64,000 nucleotides of DNA, from positions 44,379 through 108,378 of the forward strand of contig JABURP010000127.1 of NCBI GenBank assembly GCA_014762645.1, given 5' to 3'. Under the pieces are notes generated by a model. That model was not told the origin of the DNA and searched no databases. It saw nothing but the letters and a program-made list of their open reading frames with translations. This document shows, piece after piece, positions 30,568 to 38,476 of this stretch; the first letter of the stretch is position 1, and each line of letters starts with the position of its first letter. This DNA is from Crocinitomicaceae bacterium. Lineage in GTDB: Bacteria > Bacteroidota > Bacteroidia > Flavobacteriales_D > Crocinitomicaceae. Both the position numbers and the translations under genes were made by a program.

Positions 30568-31977
30568 ATGTATAGATTGATTTCCATATTGCTTGTGATT
30601 CTGCCAATGATCTCTCATGGCCAGGATAGCCTGTTGGCAAATATGATGACATTTCAACAGTACATAACGCTTGTGAAACAACACCATCCCATGTCTCAGC
30701 AGGCGCGATTGAATAAAGACTTAGGAGACGCTTATTTATCCAGGTCTAAAGGTGTTTTTGATCCCGTATTAACTGGAAATGCAAATCAAAAGTATTTTAA
30801 CGAGCAGCAATATTATAGTATTATAAATGGCCAATTAAAAATACCAACCTGGTTTGGTGTTTCATTTAACTCAGGATACGATATCAACTCAGGAGCTTAT
30901 CTAAACCCAGAGCGAACACTTCCAGACGCCGGACTGTGGTACGCCGGATTAAATGTAGCGCTTGGTAAAGGACTAATCATAGATGAGCGGCGCGCAGAAT
31001 ACAAGAAAGCCCAGATTTTTGCAGAAAGTGCTTTGCAGCAACAAATCATTCTTTTGAATGAACTCTACCTAGAAGCATCAATGGCCTACTGGGACTGGTG
31101 TAAATCATATAATAAACTACTTGTGTACCAGGATGCTGTAGACAATGCCAATACGCGATTTGAAAACATAAAACAAAGCGCGATTGCTGGAGATAAACCT
31201 TTTATTGATACGCTTGAAGCCCATGTCCAATTACAAAGATGGCTTTACCACCTGTTGGATGCAGAGCTTGAGTATTTAAACAGCACGGCTTTATTAGAAA
31301 TATATATGTGGCAAGATGGTTATATACCTGTTGAATTGGATACGACTATAATACCCCCTGCCATTTCTGAGATATCCATTAATAATGTGAATCCTGAAAT
31401 AGCGCTTAGAGTTGACTCGCTTAAAAACTCACATCCCGAATTGCTATTAACTCAGTATAAAATAAATCAGAAAAAAGTGGATATTGATCTGAGCAGGAAC
31501 AATTTACTACCAGATATCAACCTTAAATATAACGCGCTAACTCATGCGGGTGATGGTGATCTTTCAGATAATTTTAGTTTAAATAACTATACCTGGGGAG
31601 CTCAGGTGAAGATACCTATGTTACTTAGAAAAGAGCGAAATGATCTACGCATCAATAAAGTAAAACTAGAGATGCTTCAAAATGATTTGGAATTTAAGCG
31701 AGAGCAGGTTGAATACAAAATTGAAGCTTCTTTGAATACTTGGGCAACGAGTTACGAGCAACTTAAGTTGTGGCAACAGACAACTCAGAACTATAAACGA
31801 TTACTTGAAAGTGAAGAGGTACTTTTCAAAATTGGAGAAAGTAGCCTTTTTATGGTTAATAGTAGGGAACAAGCATATATTAAAGCCCAATTGAAGCTGA
31901 TAGATACCATGATCAATAATAAAAAAGCAGCTTTAAAGTCGTTGTATGCTTTCGGAGTTATTCATAATGAAATTTGA
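30568..31977 (+). CDS. TolC family outer membrane protein
   Basis: Signal peptide; outer-membrane efflux protein architecture ('LLTQYKINQKKVDIDLSRNNLLPDINLKY'); last in the export operon. Confidence 0.88.
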   Translation: MYRLISILLVILPMISHGQDSLLANMMTFQQYITLVKQHHPMSQQARLNKDLGDAYLSRSKGVFDPVLTGNANQKYFNEQQYYSIINGQLKIPTWFGVSFNSGYDINSGAYLNPERTLPDAGLWYAGLNVALGKGLIIDERRAEYKKAQIFAESALQQQIILLNELYLEASMAYWDWCKSYNKLLVYQDAVDNANTRFENIKQSAIAGDKPFIDTLEAHVQLQRWLYHLLDAELEYLNSTALLEIYMWQDGYIPVELDTTIIPPAISEISINNVNPEIALRVDSLKNSHPELLLTQYKINQKKVDIDLSRNNLLPDINLKYNALTHAGDGDLSDNFSLNNYTWGAQVKIPMLLRKERNDLRINKVKLEMLQNDLEFKREQVEYKIEASLNTWATSYEQLKLWQQTTQNYKRLLESEEVLFKIGESSLFMVNSREQAYIKAQLKLIDTMINNKKAALKSLYAFGVIHNEI

Positions 31978-32058
31978 TACCGTATTCCGTTTCAGTGATC
32001 CAGAAAAATAAGTCAGAATAAAGCAAGTAAAGTAAGTTCGGTTTTTCATTGAATTATA

Positions 32059-32066
32059 TATCTTTG
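32059..32066 (+). promoter_or_regulatory. Bacteroidetes -7 promoter motif for tRNA-Ala
   Basis: TATCTTTG (TAnnTTTG) 12 nt before the mature tRNA 5' end. Confidence 0.55.
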
Positions 32067-32078
32067 CCGGACTGTATT

Positions 32079-32152
32079 GGGGATGTAGCTCAGTTGGCTA
32101 GAGCGTTTGACTGGCAGTCAAGAGGTCGTGGGTTCGAATCCCATCTTCTCCA
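32079..32152 (+). tRNA. tRNA-Ala (anticodon GGC)
   Basis: GGGGATG TA GCTC AGTTGGCTA GAGC G TTTGA CTGGCAG TCAAG AGGTC GTGGG TTCGAAT CCCAT CTTCTCC A; loop CTGGCAG gives anticodon GGC; G3:U70 pair (Ala identity element); one T6-T67 acceptor mismatch; CCA not encoded. Confidence 0.92.
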
Positions 32153-32155
32153 CGA

Positions 32156-32183
32156 AAGCACAACTCTTTGTTGTGCTTTTTTT
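32156..32183 (+). terminator. Intrinsic terminator after tRNA-Ala
   Basis: AGCACAAC-TCTTT-GTTGTGCT followed by a T run. Confidence 0.75.
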
Positions 32184-32186
32184 ATT

Positions 32187-32456
32187 ATGTATTATATGTA
32201 TATCCTATATTCTACTTCAAAGGACCGATATTATGTCGGGCAATCTGATAATCTTGAAGAAAGGTTAAAATCTCATAATTCCGGGATTTCCAGATATACA
32301 GCTATTGCTAGGGATTGGGAGATTGTTCATACTGAGAAATTCGAGAATAGAACCGACGCTATCAAAAGAGAACGCCAAATCAAAAAGAAGAAAAGCAGAA
32401 AATACATTGAGTACCTGATTAGCTCAGTTGGTCCCGAAGAATTTCGGGACGTTTGA
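32187..32456 (+). CDS. Small GIY-YIG nuclease family protein
   Basis: MYYMYILYSTSKDRYYVGQSDNLEERLKSHNSGISRYTAIARDWEIVHTEKFENRTDAIKRERQIKKKKSRKYIEYLI...; YIL/YVG GIY-YIG motif; start inferred at 32187 (the longer track ORF translates the tRNA). Confidence 0.88.
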   Translation: MYYMYILYSTSKDRYYVGQSDNLEERLKSHNSGISRYTAIARDWEIVHTEKFENRTDAIKRERQIKKKKSRKYIEYLISSVGPEEFRDV

Positions 32457-32500
32457 CTGGCAGTCAAGAGGTCGTGGGTTCGAGTCCCATCTTCTCCACG
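32420..32500 (+). repeat. tRNA-Ala-derived duplicate (tRNA-like remnant with altered D-arm)
   Basis: TAGCTCAGTTGG + hairpin GTCCCGAAGAATTTCGGGAC + GTTTGACTGGCAGTCAAGAGGTCGTGGGTTCGAGTCCCATCTTCTCCA; 3' part identical to the tRNA at 32104-32152 except one A->G in the T loop. Confidence 0.88.
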
Positions 32501-32501
32501 A

Positions 32502-32530
32502 AAGCACAACTCTTTGTTGTGCTTTTTTTT
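32502..32530 (+). terminator. Duplicated copy of the tRNA-Ala terminator
   Basis: Same GAAAGCACAACTCTTTGTTGTGCTTTTTTTT as at 32156-32183. Confidence 0.75.
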
Positions 32531-32641
32531 GTGCGTACCTGGCACCCTCTATTAGTTTGAAAAGATAAAATTATCACGTTATTACAAATCTTTCAAAATA
32601 AATTCTGAAATTATATACCCAACTAAAGCTGCTATTAAATA

Positions 32642-33145
32642 ATGAAAATAGAATTGATACAGGGAGACATAACAAAAATAGAAACAGATGCCATTGTTAA
32701 TGCGGCGAATAATTCTCTGATGGGAGGCGGTGGTGTCGACGGTGCCATTCACCGAGCGGGAGGGAAAGCTATCCTGGAAGAATGCATGCAAATAAGAAAG
32801 CGCCAGGGAGGCTGCGAAACCGGTGAAGCTGTGATTACCACAGCCGGGGAATTACCGGCAAAATATGTTATTCATACGGTTGGTCCTATTTGGAACGGAG
32901 GTGAATCTGGTGAAAGAAATCTGTTGGCTAATTGTTATGTCAATAGCCTTAAAGTAGCAGAAAATAATCAGGTCAAAACAATTGCTTTTCCAAATATCAG
33001 TACCGGTGTTTACAAATTTCCAAAACAACTTGCTGCAGAAATTGCCATAAATACGGTAAGGGAAAATCAATTAGTGGATAAGGTTATTTTCGTCTGTTTT
33101 GATGATGAAAATTATGACATATACAAAGAGATACTTGAAGCCTAA
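32642..33145 (+). CDS. Macrodomain protein, O-acetyl-ADP-ribose deacetylase type
   Basis: '[26 protein letters not shown]', 'IHTVGPIW', '[12 protein letters not shown]'. Confidence 0.95.
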   Translation: MKIELIQGDITKIETDAIVNAANNSLMGGGGVDGAIHRAGGKAILEECMQIRKRQGGCETGEAVITTAGELPAKYVIHTVGPIWNGGESGERNLLANCYVNSLKVAENNQVKTIAFPNISTGVYKFPKQLAAEIAINTVRENQLVDKVIFVCFDDENYDIYKEILEA

Positions 33146-33237
33146 TAAGAGATAAACCCTGTGTGCCCTGATCGATTCCAAGAAGAAATTGATACCTTTA
33201 ATAACTCAATCACGTCTGAAAAACGAGTAGATACGCA

Positions 33238-33828
33238 ATGAAAAATTACATTCTTACAACGTTGTTAAGTTCCATTTTATTAGTGGGCTGCATGTCGGAT
33301 AATGGAAGCGGATATGACGGGGATGATGAAGAAGAGGAGGAGGAGGAAATAGAAGAGCTTTCGGAGTTTGGAGAGCTCGTTCAGGATAAGTTTGCTGAGG
33401 GTGATTTTCCGCATGAGTGCAAAGTTGATTTTGACAATTATGACCCAAAGGATTTCCTTACCAAAAAGGAATTCAGGTTGCTGGAATTATATATGGTGTT
33501 CCCGGGAGGATATATGGAGGAACGATACTCTGCACGGAACAAAATCACAATGGATAATGGAATCACTTTACTGACGGTAACCTCATTGGATAATGAAAAT
33601 GAACTGTCAACCTATTTGGTCACTTATGATGAAGAGGAATGGTACATAGACAATGTTCGCATAGGGTATGATGAAAGCGCAGAAGGTTTTCTAAAAATTT
33701 ACTCAAATGTAGATGGCGATACCATTACCAGAACAACTTCTATTTCGTTTGACGGTGAAGAGATGCTTGAAGTGGAACATTATTACATTCAGGATGATGG
33801 TAAAATAATTTGGGAACAGGATATGTAA
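33238..33828 (+). CDS. Hypothetical lipoprotein with acidic linker
   Basis: Lipobox 'SILLVGCMSD' then 'DDEEEEEEEIEE'. Confidence 0.7.
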   Translation: MKNYILTTLLSSILLVGCMSDNGSGYDGDDEEEEEEEIEELSEFGELVQDKFAEGDFPHECKVDFDNYDPKDFLTKKEFRLLELYMVFPGGYMEERYSARNKITMDNGITLLTVTSLDNENELSTYLVTYDEEEWYIDNVRIGYDESAEGFLKIYSNVDGDTITRTTSISFDGEEMLEVEHYYIQDDGKIIWEQDM

Positions 33829-33861
33829 ACCAAAATGCTACTTTCCTGTTCTTTACTTAGT

Positions 33862-34344
33862 ATGGCACTTTATCAAATCAAAAAAGAACAGAAAATCCCG
33901 GTATCGGTAGAAGAACTATGGGAGTTTATTTCTTCTCCCAGAAACCTGGCTAAAATAACACCAGAGAAAATGAGGTTTGAGATAAAAACCAAAAACCTAC
34001 CTGAAAAAGTATATCCCGGATTGATCATTACGTATAAAGTAAGACCTATCGGCGGAATAAAAATGACTTGGGTTACTGAGATTACCCACGTATCCGAGTT
34101 CAATTACTTTGTAGATGAACAACGTAAGGGTCCGTATAAACTTTGGCATCACGAACATCATATCATTCCCGTTGATGGAGGCGTACTCATGAAAGATGTA
34201 ATCTCTTATATTCCTCCGTTTGGCTTTTTGGGAAGAATTGCAAATAAGTTATTCATTCAAAAGCAGCTGAATGAGATCTTTGAATTCCGGGAAAAATCCC
34301 TGGAAAATATTTTTGGGCATAATAATAAAGTAAAGGTCTCATGA
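33862..34344 (+). CDS. SRPBCC family protein
   Basis: 'IKKEQKIPVSVEELWEFISSPRNLAKITPEKMRFEI' typical of the SRPBCC/ligand-binding fold; track ORF begins at 33835, MALYQIKKEQ more likely. Confidence 0.8.
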   Translation: MALYQIKKEQKIPVSVEELWEFISSPRNLAKITPEKMRFEIKTKNLPEKVYPGLIITYKVRPIGGIKMTWVTEITHVSEFNYFVDEQRKGPYKLWHHEHHIIPVDGGVLMKDVISYIPPFGFLGRIANKLFIQKQLNEIFEFREKSLENIFGHNNKVKVS

Positions 34345-35612
34345 AAGTATCTGTTTTTTGGTTCAGAAGAGATTTACGCCTGGAAGACAATGTTGGTTTA
34401 CATCATGCCTTAAAATCCGGAATGCCAATAGTCCCCATTTTTATATTTGATGAAAATATTCTGGATGACTTGCCGGTGGATGATCCAAGGGTAAACTTCA
34501 TTTATGACGAACTAAAAGAAATTCACATCCGGCTGCAACGCTTTGATAGTGGGTTACATATTTTTTACGGTCAACCGATTGACATTTGGGAACAAATAGT
34601 TGATCAATTTGAAATTGCTCAAGTCTTTTGTAATAGAGATTACGAACCATACGCGCATAAAAGAGATGCTGAGGTGGAAGAATTTCTACAGAGTAAGGGA
34701 ATTCAACTCAAGCAGTATAAAGACCAGGTCATTTTTGAAGAATTTGATGTCGTAAAGGATGATGGTACACCATATACGGTTTACACTCCTTACATGAAAA
34801 AATGGAAAACGACCTATGCTGAAAATCCACCTAAAAAATTATCAGCTAATAATTACAACCATCTTTATCCTGGCGTAAAACCATTCCCAACAAAACAAGC
34901 ATTGAATATTAAGGATTCTGGTATCAAGGTGCTGCCTGCAGATTTCTCCAGGTTAAAAAATTACCAAAAAAACCGTGACATACCTGAGTTTGACACAACT
35001 GGTTTAGGTCCACATTTGAGGTTTGGCACCGTAAGTATTCGTAAAATATTTGAAATGCTGGGGGATAAACATGAAACCTTTCAAAATGAATTAATCTGGC
35101 GAGAGTTTTTTATGCAGATCCTATTTCATTATCCAAAATCTGTTAAGCAAAACTTTAAACGAAAGTATGACCAGGTAGATTGGCGGAATAATACTTCAGA
35201 ATTTGAAAAATGGTGCCAGGGGAAAACGGGTTATCCCATGGTGGATGCAGGGATGCGCCAGTTGAATGAAACGGGATATATGCATGGAAGGGCACGGATG
35301 ATTACAGCAAGTTTTTTAGTCAAACATTTACTGGTAGATTGGCGCTGGGGTGAAGCCTACTTTGCAAAAAAACTGTTGGATTTTGAACTCGCATCAAACG
35401 TTGGTAACTGGCAATGGGTAGCAGGCACAGGATGTGATGCAGCACCCTATTTCCGCATCTTTAATCCAATCGAACAGCAAAAGAAATTTGATCCTAAAAA
35501 ACTTTATATCAATAAGTGGATTCCTGAACTGGAGAAAAAATCTTATCCCAAACCCATGGTAGAACACAAAATTGCTCGTGAACGTTGCTTAAAAGCTTAT
35601 AGGATAAATTAA
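34341..35612 (+). CDS. Deoxyribodipyrimidine photolyase / cryptochrome family
   Basis: 'VFWFRRDLRLEDNVGLHHAL', 'GYPMVDAGMRQLNETGYMHGRARMITASFLVKHLLVDWRWGEAYFAKKLLDFELASNVGNWQW'. Confidence 0.95.
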   Translation: MKVSVFWFRRDLRLEDNVGLHHALKSGMPIVPIFIFDENILDDLPVDDPRVNFIYDELKEIHIRLQRFDSGLHIFYGQPIDIWEQIVDQFEIAQVFCNRDYEPYAHKRDAEVEEFLQSKGIQLKQYKDQVIFEEFDVVKDDGTPYTVYTPYMKKWKTTYAENPPKKLSANNYNHLYPGVKPFPTKQALNIKDSGIKVLPADFSRLKNYQKNRDIPEFDTTGLGPHLRFGTVSIRKIFEMLGDKHETFQNELIWREFFMQILFHYPKSVKQNFKRKYDQVDWRNNTSEFEKWCQGKTGYPMVDAGMRQLNETGYMHGRARMITASFLVKHLLVDWRWGEAYFAKKLLDFELASNVGNWQWVAGTGCDAAPYFRIFNPIEQQKKFDPKKLYINKWIPELEKKSYPKPMVEHKIARERCLKAYRIN

Positions 35613-35670
35613 CTGTTTTTAGGAGGTAATTTATTGGTGTTGAGCTGTTTTTTCGTATCTTATAGATAAG

Positions 35671-36012
35671 ATGAGCACACAAAATGAACATACCATGTAT
35701 AGCGATAAAACTCTTGTAGAAGCAATAAAAGAGTACGAGCAACAGGGGTATAAGATTGAATTTAAGCTAACAGAGAAATGCCTCCAGGATGTCGGTTCTG
35801 GTAAAGAATATGATCCTCAAAGTTTTTCTATAGTTGGCGTACACAGATTTGACGGTATGACCAATATTGATGATGAGGCCGTACTGTACGTTATTGAAGC
35901 GGATGAAGGTAAAACAAAAGGATTATTGATAGATGCCTATGGAGCTTATTCAGACTCCTTGTCATTTGAAATGATTCAAAAGTTGGCTACGCATCACAAC
36001 GATAGCAATTAA
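35671..36012 (+). CDS. Hypothetical small protein
   Basis: 113-aa ORF; no clear domain. Confidence 0.6.
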   Translation: MSTQNEHTMYSDKTLVEAIKEYEQQGYKIEFKLTEKCLQDVGSGKEYDPQSFSIVGVHRFDGMTNIDDEAVLYVIEADEGKTKGLLIDAYGAYSDSLSFEMIQKLATHHNDSN

Positions 36013-37715
36013 TCGGAGACAAATTCAATTTCTATTCTTCTGTTAATATCGCGGCCCCATTTGTACCGGTTAGGTGCAATAGGATTTTCTGATCCCCAAC
36101 CTTGATGATATAAACGACTTTCTGAAATGCCATTGGCAATCAGGTACTCGTATACAGCTTTAGCACGTTGCTGTGATAGAACCTTATTGTTTTCTTCAAT
36201 ACCAGAAGCATCAGTATAGCCATTGATCATAATCTTGACATACTTGTGTTCATTAAGGTAATTGATAAGTTCGTTGAGTACAACAAGACCATAACTATCA
36301 CCTGGAATTTCAGCACTGGATGAATTGAAAATTAGCGAATCTATGATATAGGTACTGCCCATATCCTGACTGTCCACGTTGCTTAAGAAATAGGACAGAT
36401 ACGATTTTTCCATATCTTCTGGATTGAAGACATTCGGATTCGAATAAATATCTTCATTCACCAGATTGTCACCACCATGTACAGTTTTGTTGAGAATCTT
36501 TATTTCAATTCTTCGGTTTCCTTCTCGGGTTGAACGATACCTGTTACTGTAGATCGGTTTTTTAGGACCATATCCGGCATAAGAAATCCGTTCTGGAGAA
36601 TAGCCGGAAGCAATTAGGTGATCGTAAACAAACTTGGCCCGGTTCTTAGAAATTGCCACATTTTTGGCATAGGAGCCCGAGTTGTCTGTATATCCACCTA
36701 CCTCAATAACCAAATTGGGATCCTGATCAAGTGCTTTCTTAAGGTTTACTATATCTGGATTAGAAGAAATTCTGGGGAATGTAGATTTACCCGGACCGAA
36801 ATTCACATTATACAATACAATATCAAACCCAATAGGGATTGCCTCCGGAACAACAACCAGGTGTTCAATTTCAATATGAAGTTGACTACTGTCAATATTC
36901 TCCGGCATAGGCGGACACAAACATTGTTTCAACGAATCATTAATCATGAACTCTTCGTACGGCTGAAACTCTTTTATTCGCTCTCTTTGTGTTTGATATC
37001 TTGGGCTGGTATTGGCTCCGTCTGTACCCAAATCCCAGTAGTTTACAGCATCCCAACTGGAGTAGCCACAAAATTGCTTTAAAATCACTGCAGATATATA
37101 CCCGGAAGCATGCCATCCATTCCAGCAATGAAGATATACCGGACCAACATCATCTCTGGTTGCAGCTTCATAAGTCATTTTCAACATTTCATACACATGG
37201 GTTGAATCGTAATAATCATACTGATAGTAGTTGAACTTATTCCAACTCTCATTCACACAATTACACGTATCTCCCAAAGGTGATAATTCGAAGTTATTGC
37301 GGTACAGGTAAACTCCAGCTGAAAATCCCTCCTGACATAATCCATGCATACCATCTAAAGGAAGTGGGTTTTGATTTTTGCGCTTGTCAGTTTTGTGAAA
37401 GTAATTGTTAGCGCCACCTCTGTAGGCAACTCCGTGAAGTACTGGACGTAAATTCCGCGTACCGTATAGACTGTCAAAACCATCCCCTTTATTATTGGTG
37501 ATCTTGTACATCAGGTCCGTCTCTACATATCGTTGCTTGTAAAAATTATAATCCAACTTTACTTTGCCTTCTACCGCTAAGAGGGAGTCATAATTTATAT
37601 GTTGATTGGAATCAACCAATACGTACGCACCAAGACCAACCCGTACCGTATCCTTTTGAGAGAATACAAGTCCGGAAGTAAGTAGTAATATTCCCAAGAG
37701 CCACTTCATCATCAC
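36009..37715 (-). CDS. Secreted protein: tyrosine-phosphatase-like domain plus two OmpA-like domains
   Basis: Signal peptide; 'GVAYRGGANN...VYLHCWNGWHASGYISAVIL' PTP-loop-like; two OmpA motifs 'GGYTDNSGSYAKNVAISKNRAKFVYDHLIASG' and 'NGYTDASGIEENNKVLSQQRAKAVYEYLIANG'. Confidence 0.8.
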   Translation of the reverse strand: MMMKWLLGILLLTSGLVFSQKDTVRVGLGAYVLVDSNQHINYDSLLAVEGKVKLDYNFYKQRYVETDLMYKITNNKGDGFDSLYGTRNLRPVLHGVAYRGGANNYFHKTDKRKNQNPLPLDGMHGLCQEGFSAGVYLYRNNFELSPLGDTCNCVNESWNKFNYYQYDYYDSTHVYEMLKMTYEAATRDDVGPVYLHCWNGWHASGYISAVILKQFCGYSSWDAVNYWDLGTDGANTSPRYQTQRERIKEFQPYEEFMINDSLKQCLCPPMPENIDSSQLHIEIEHLVVVPEAIPIGFDIVLYNVNFGPGKSTFPRISSNPDIVNLKKALDQDPNLVIEVGGYTDNSGSYAKNVAISKNRAKFVYDHLIASGYSPERISYAGYGPKKPIYSNRYRSTREGNRRIEIKILNKTVHGGDNLVNEDIYSNPNVFNPEDMEKSYLSYFLSNVDSQDMGSTYIIDSLIFNSSSAEIPGDSYGLVVLNELINYLNEHKYVKIMINGYTDASGIEENNKVLSQQRAKAVYEYLIANGISESRLYHQGWGSENPIAPNRYKWGRDINRRIEIEFVSD

Positions 37716-37879
37716 AAATTTACATCCCTTCCTTTCCTTAACAGCAAAGGTCGTGCTAAAGTTTTACACAGCTTTTTATTCGTAATCCCCGCAAAATTAT
37801 TCGTTATTTTTCAATCAATCAAATTGTTTCTACAGCAACCAAAGAAAATTTCGGAACAGATATCGCGTTTTTCGTCGTA

Positions 37880-38473
37880 CTAGGATAACATACCTTGCAC
37901 CGACAACATCTTTTTGACATATTTCCCGATAATATCAAATTCGAGATTTACACGGGTTCCTTTTTTTAAGTGCTTGAAGTTTGTGTGTTCAAGTGTAAAC
38001 GGGATAATATGCACTGAAAATAACCTGGCTTCTGATTGCACCACTGTTAAACTAACACCATTAACTGTTATGGATCCTTTGGCAACTGTGACTTCGTCGA
38101 AATCATAGTGAAATACGAATTCCTTGCTTCCATCCATATCAATAATATCTACGCATTCAGCAGTCGTATCTACATGCCCCTGAACAATATGGCCGTCCAG
38201 TCGTCCTCCCATTTGCATACAACGTTCAACATTGACCTCATCCCCGATTTCTAAATCTCCGAGGTTAGTTTTTTTTAATGTTTCGTCAATGGCAGTTACC
38301 GTATAGTTGTTACCAGAAATTCCAACTATAGTGAGACAACAGCCATTATGGGCAACGCTCTGATCTATTTTTAACTCTTGGGTAAAAGGACAGCTAAATG
38401 TGAAGTGGGTATTGCTTCCTTCGCTCTCTATTTTTTCAACTTTCGCAAGTGCTTCGATTATTCCTGTAAACAT
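37880..38473 (-). CDS. ribE: Riboflavin synthase alpha chain
   Basis: 'MFTGIIEALAKVEKI', 'HNGCCLTIVGI', 'GRLDGHIVQGHVDTTAEC', 'GSITVNGVSLTVV'. Confidence 0.95.
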   Translation of the reverse strand: MFTGIIEALAKVEKIESEGSNTHFTFSCPFTQELKIDQSVAHNGCCLTIVGISGNNYTVTAIDETLKKTNLGDLEIGDEVNVERCMQMGGRLDGHIVQGHVDTTAECVDIIDMDGSKEFVFHYDFDEVTVAKGSITVNGVSLTVVQSEARLFSVHIIPFTLEHTNFKHLKKGTRVNLEFDIIGKYVKKMLSVQGMLS

Positions 38474-38476
38474 GAA

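Noticed and set aside
32049-32186. N-terminal extension of the 135-aa ORF (MNYISLPDCIGDVAQLARAFDWQSRGRGFESHLLHESTT...)
   Set aside because: This part is a translation of the tRNA-Ala gene and its terminator; the GIY-YIG gene most likely starts at 32187
32327-32545. Reverse-strand ORF of 72 aa containing GEDGTRTHDLL
   Set aside because: It is the antisense translation of the tRNA remnant, a well-known type of spurious ORF in databases
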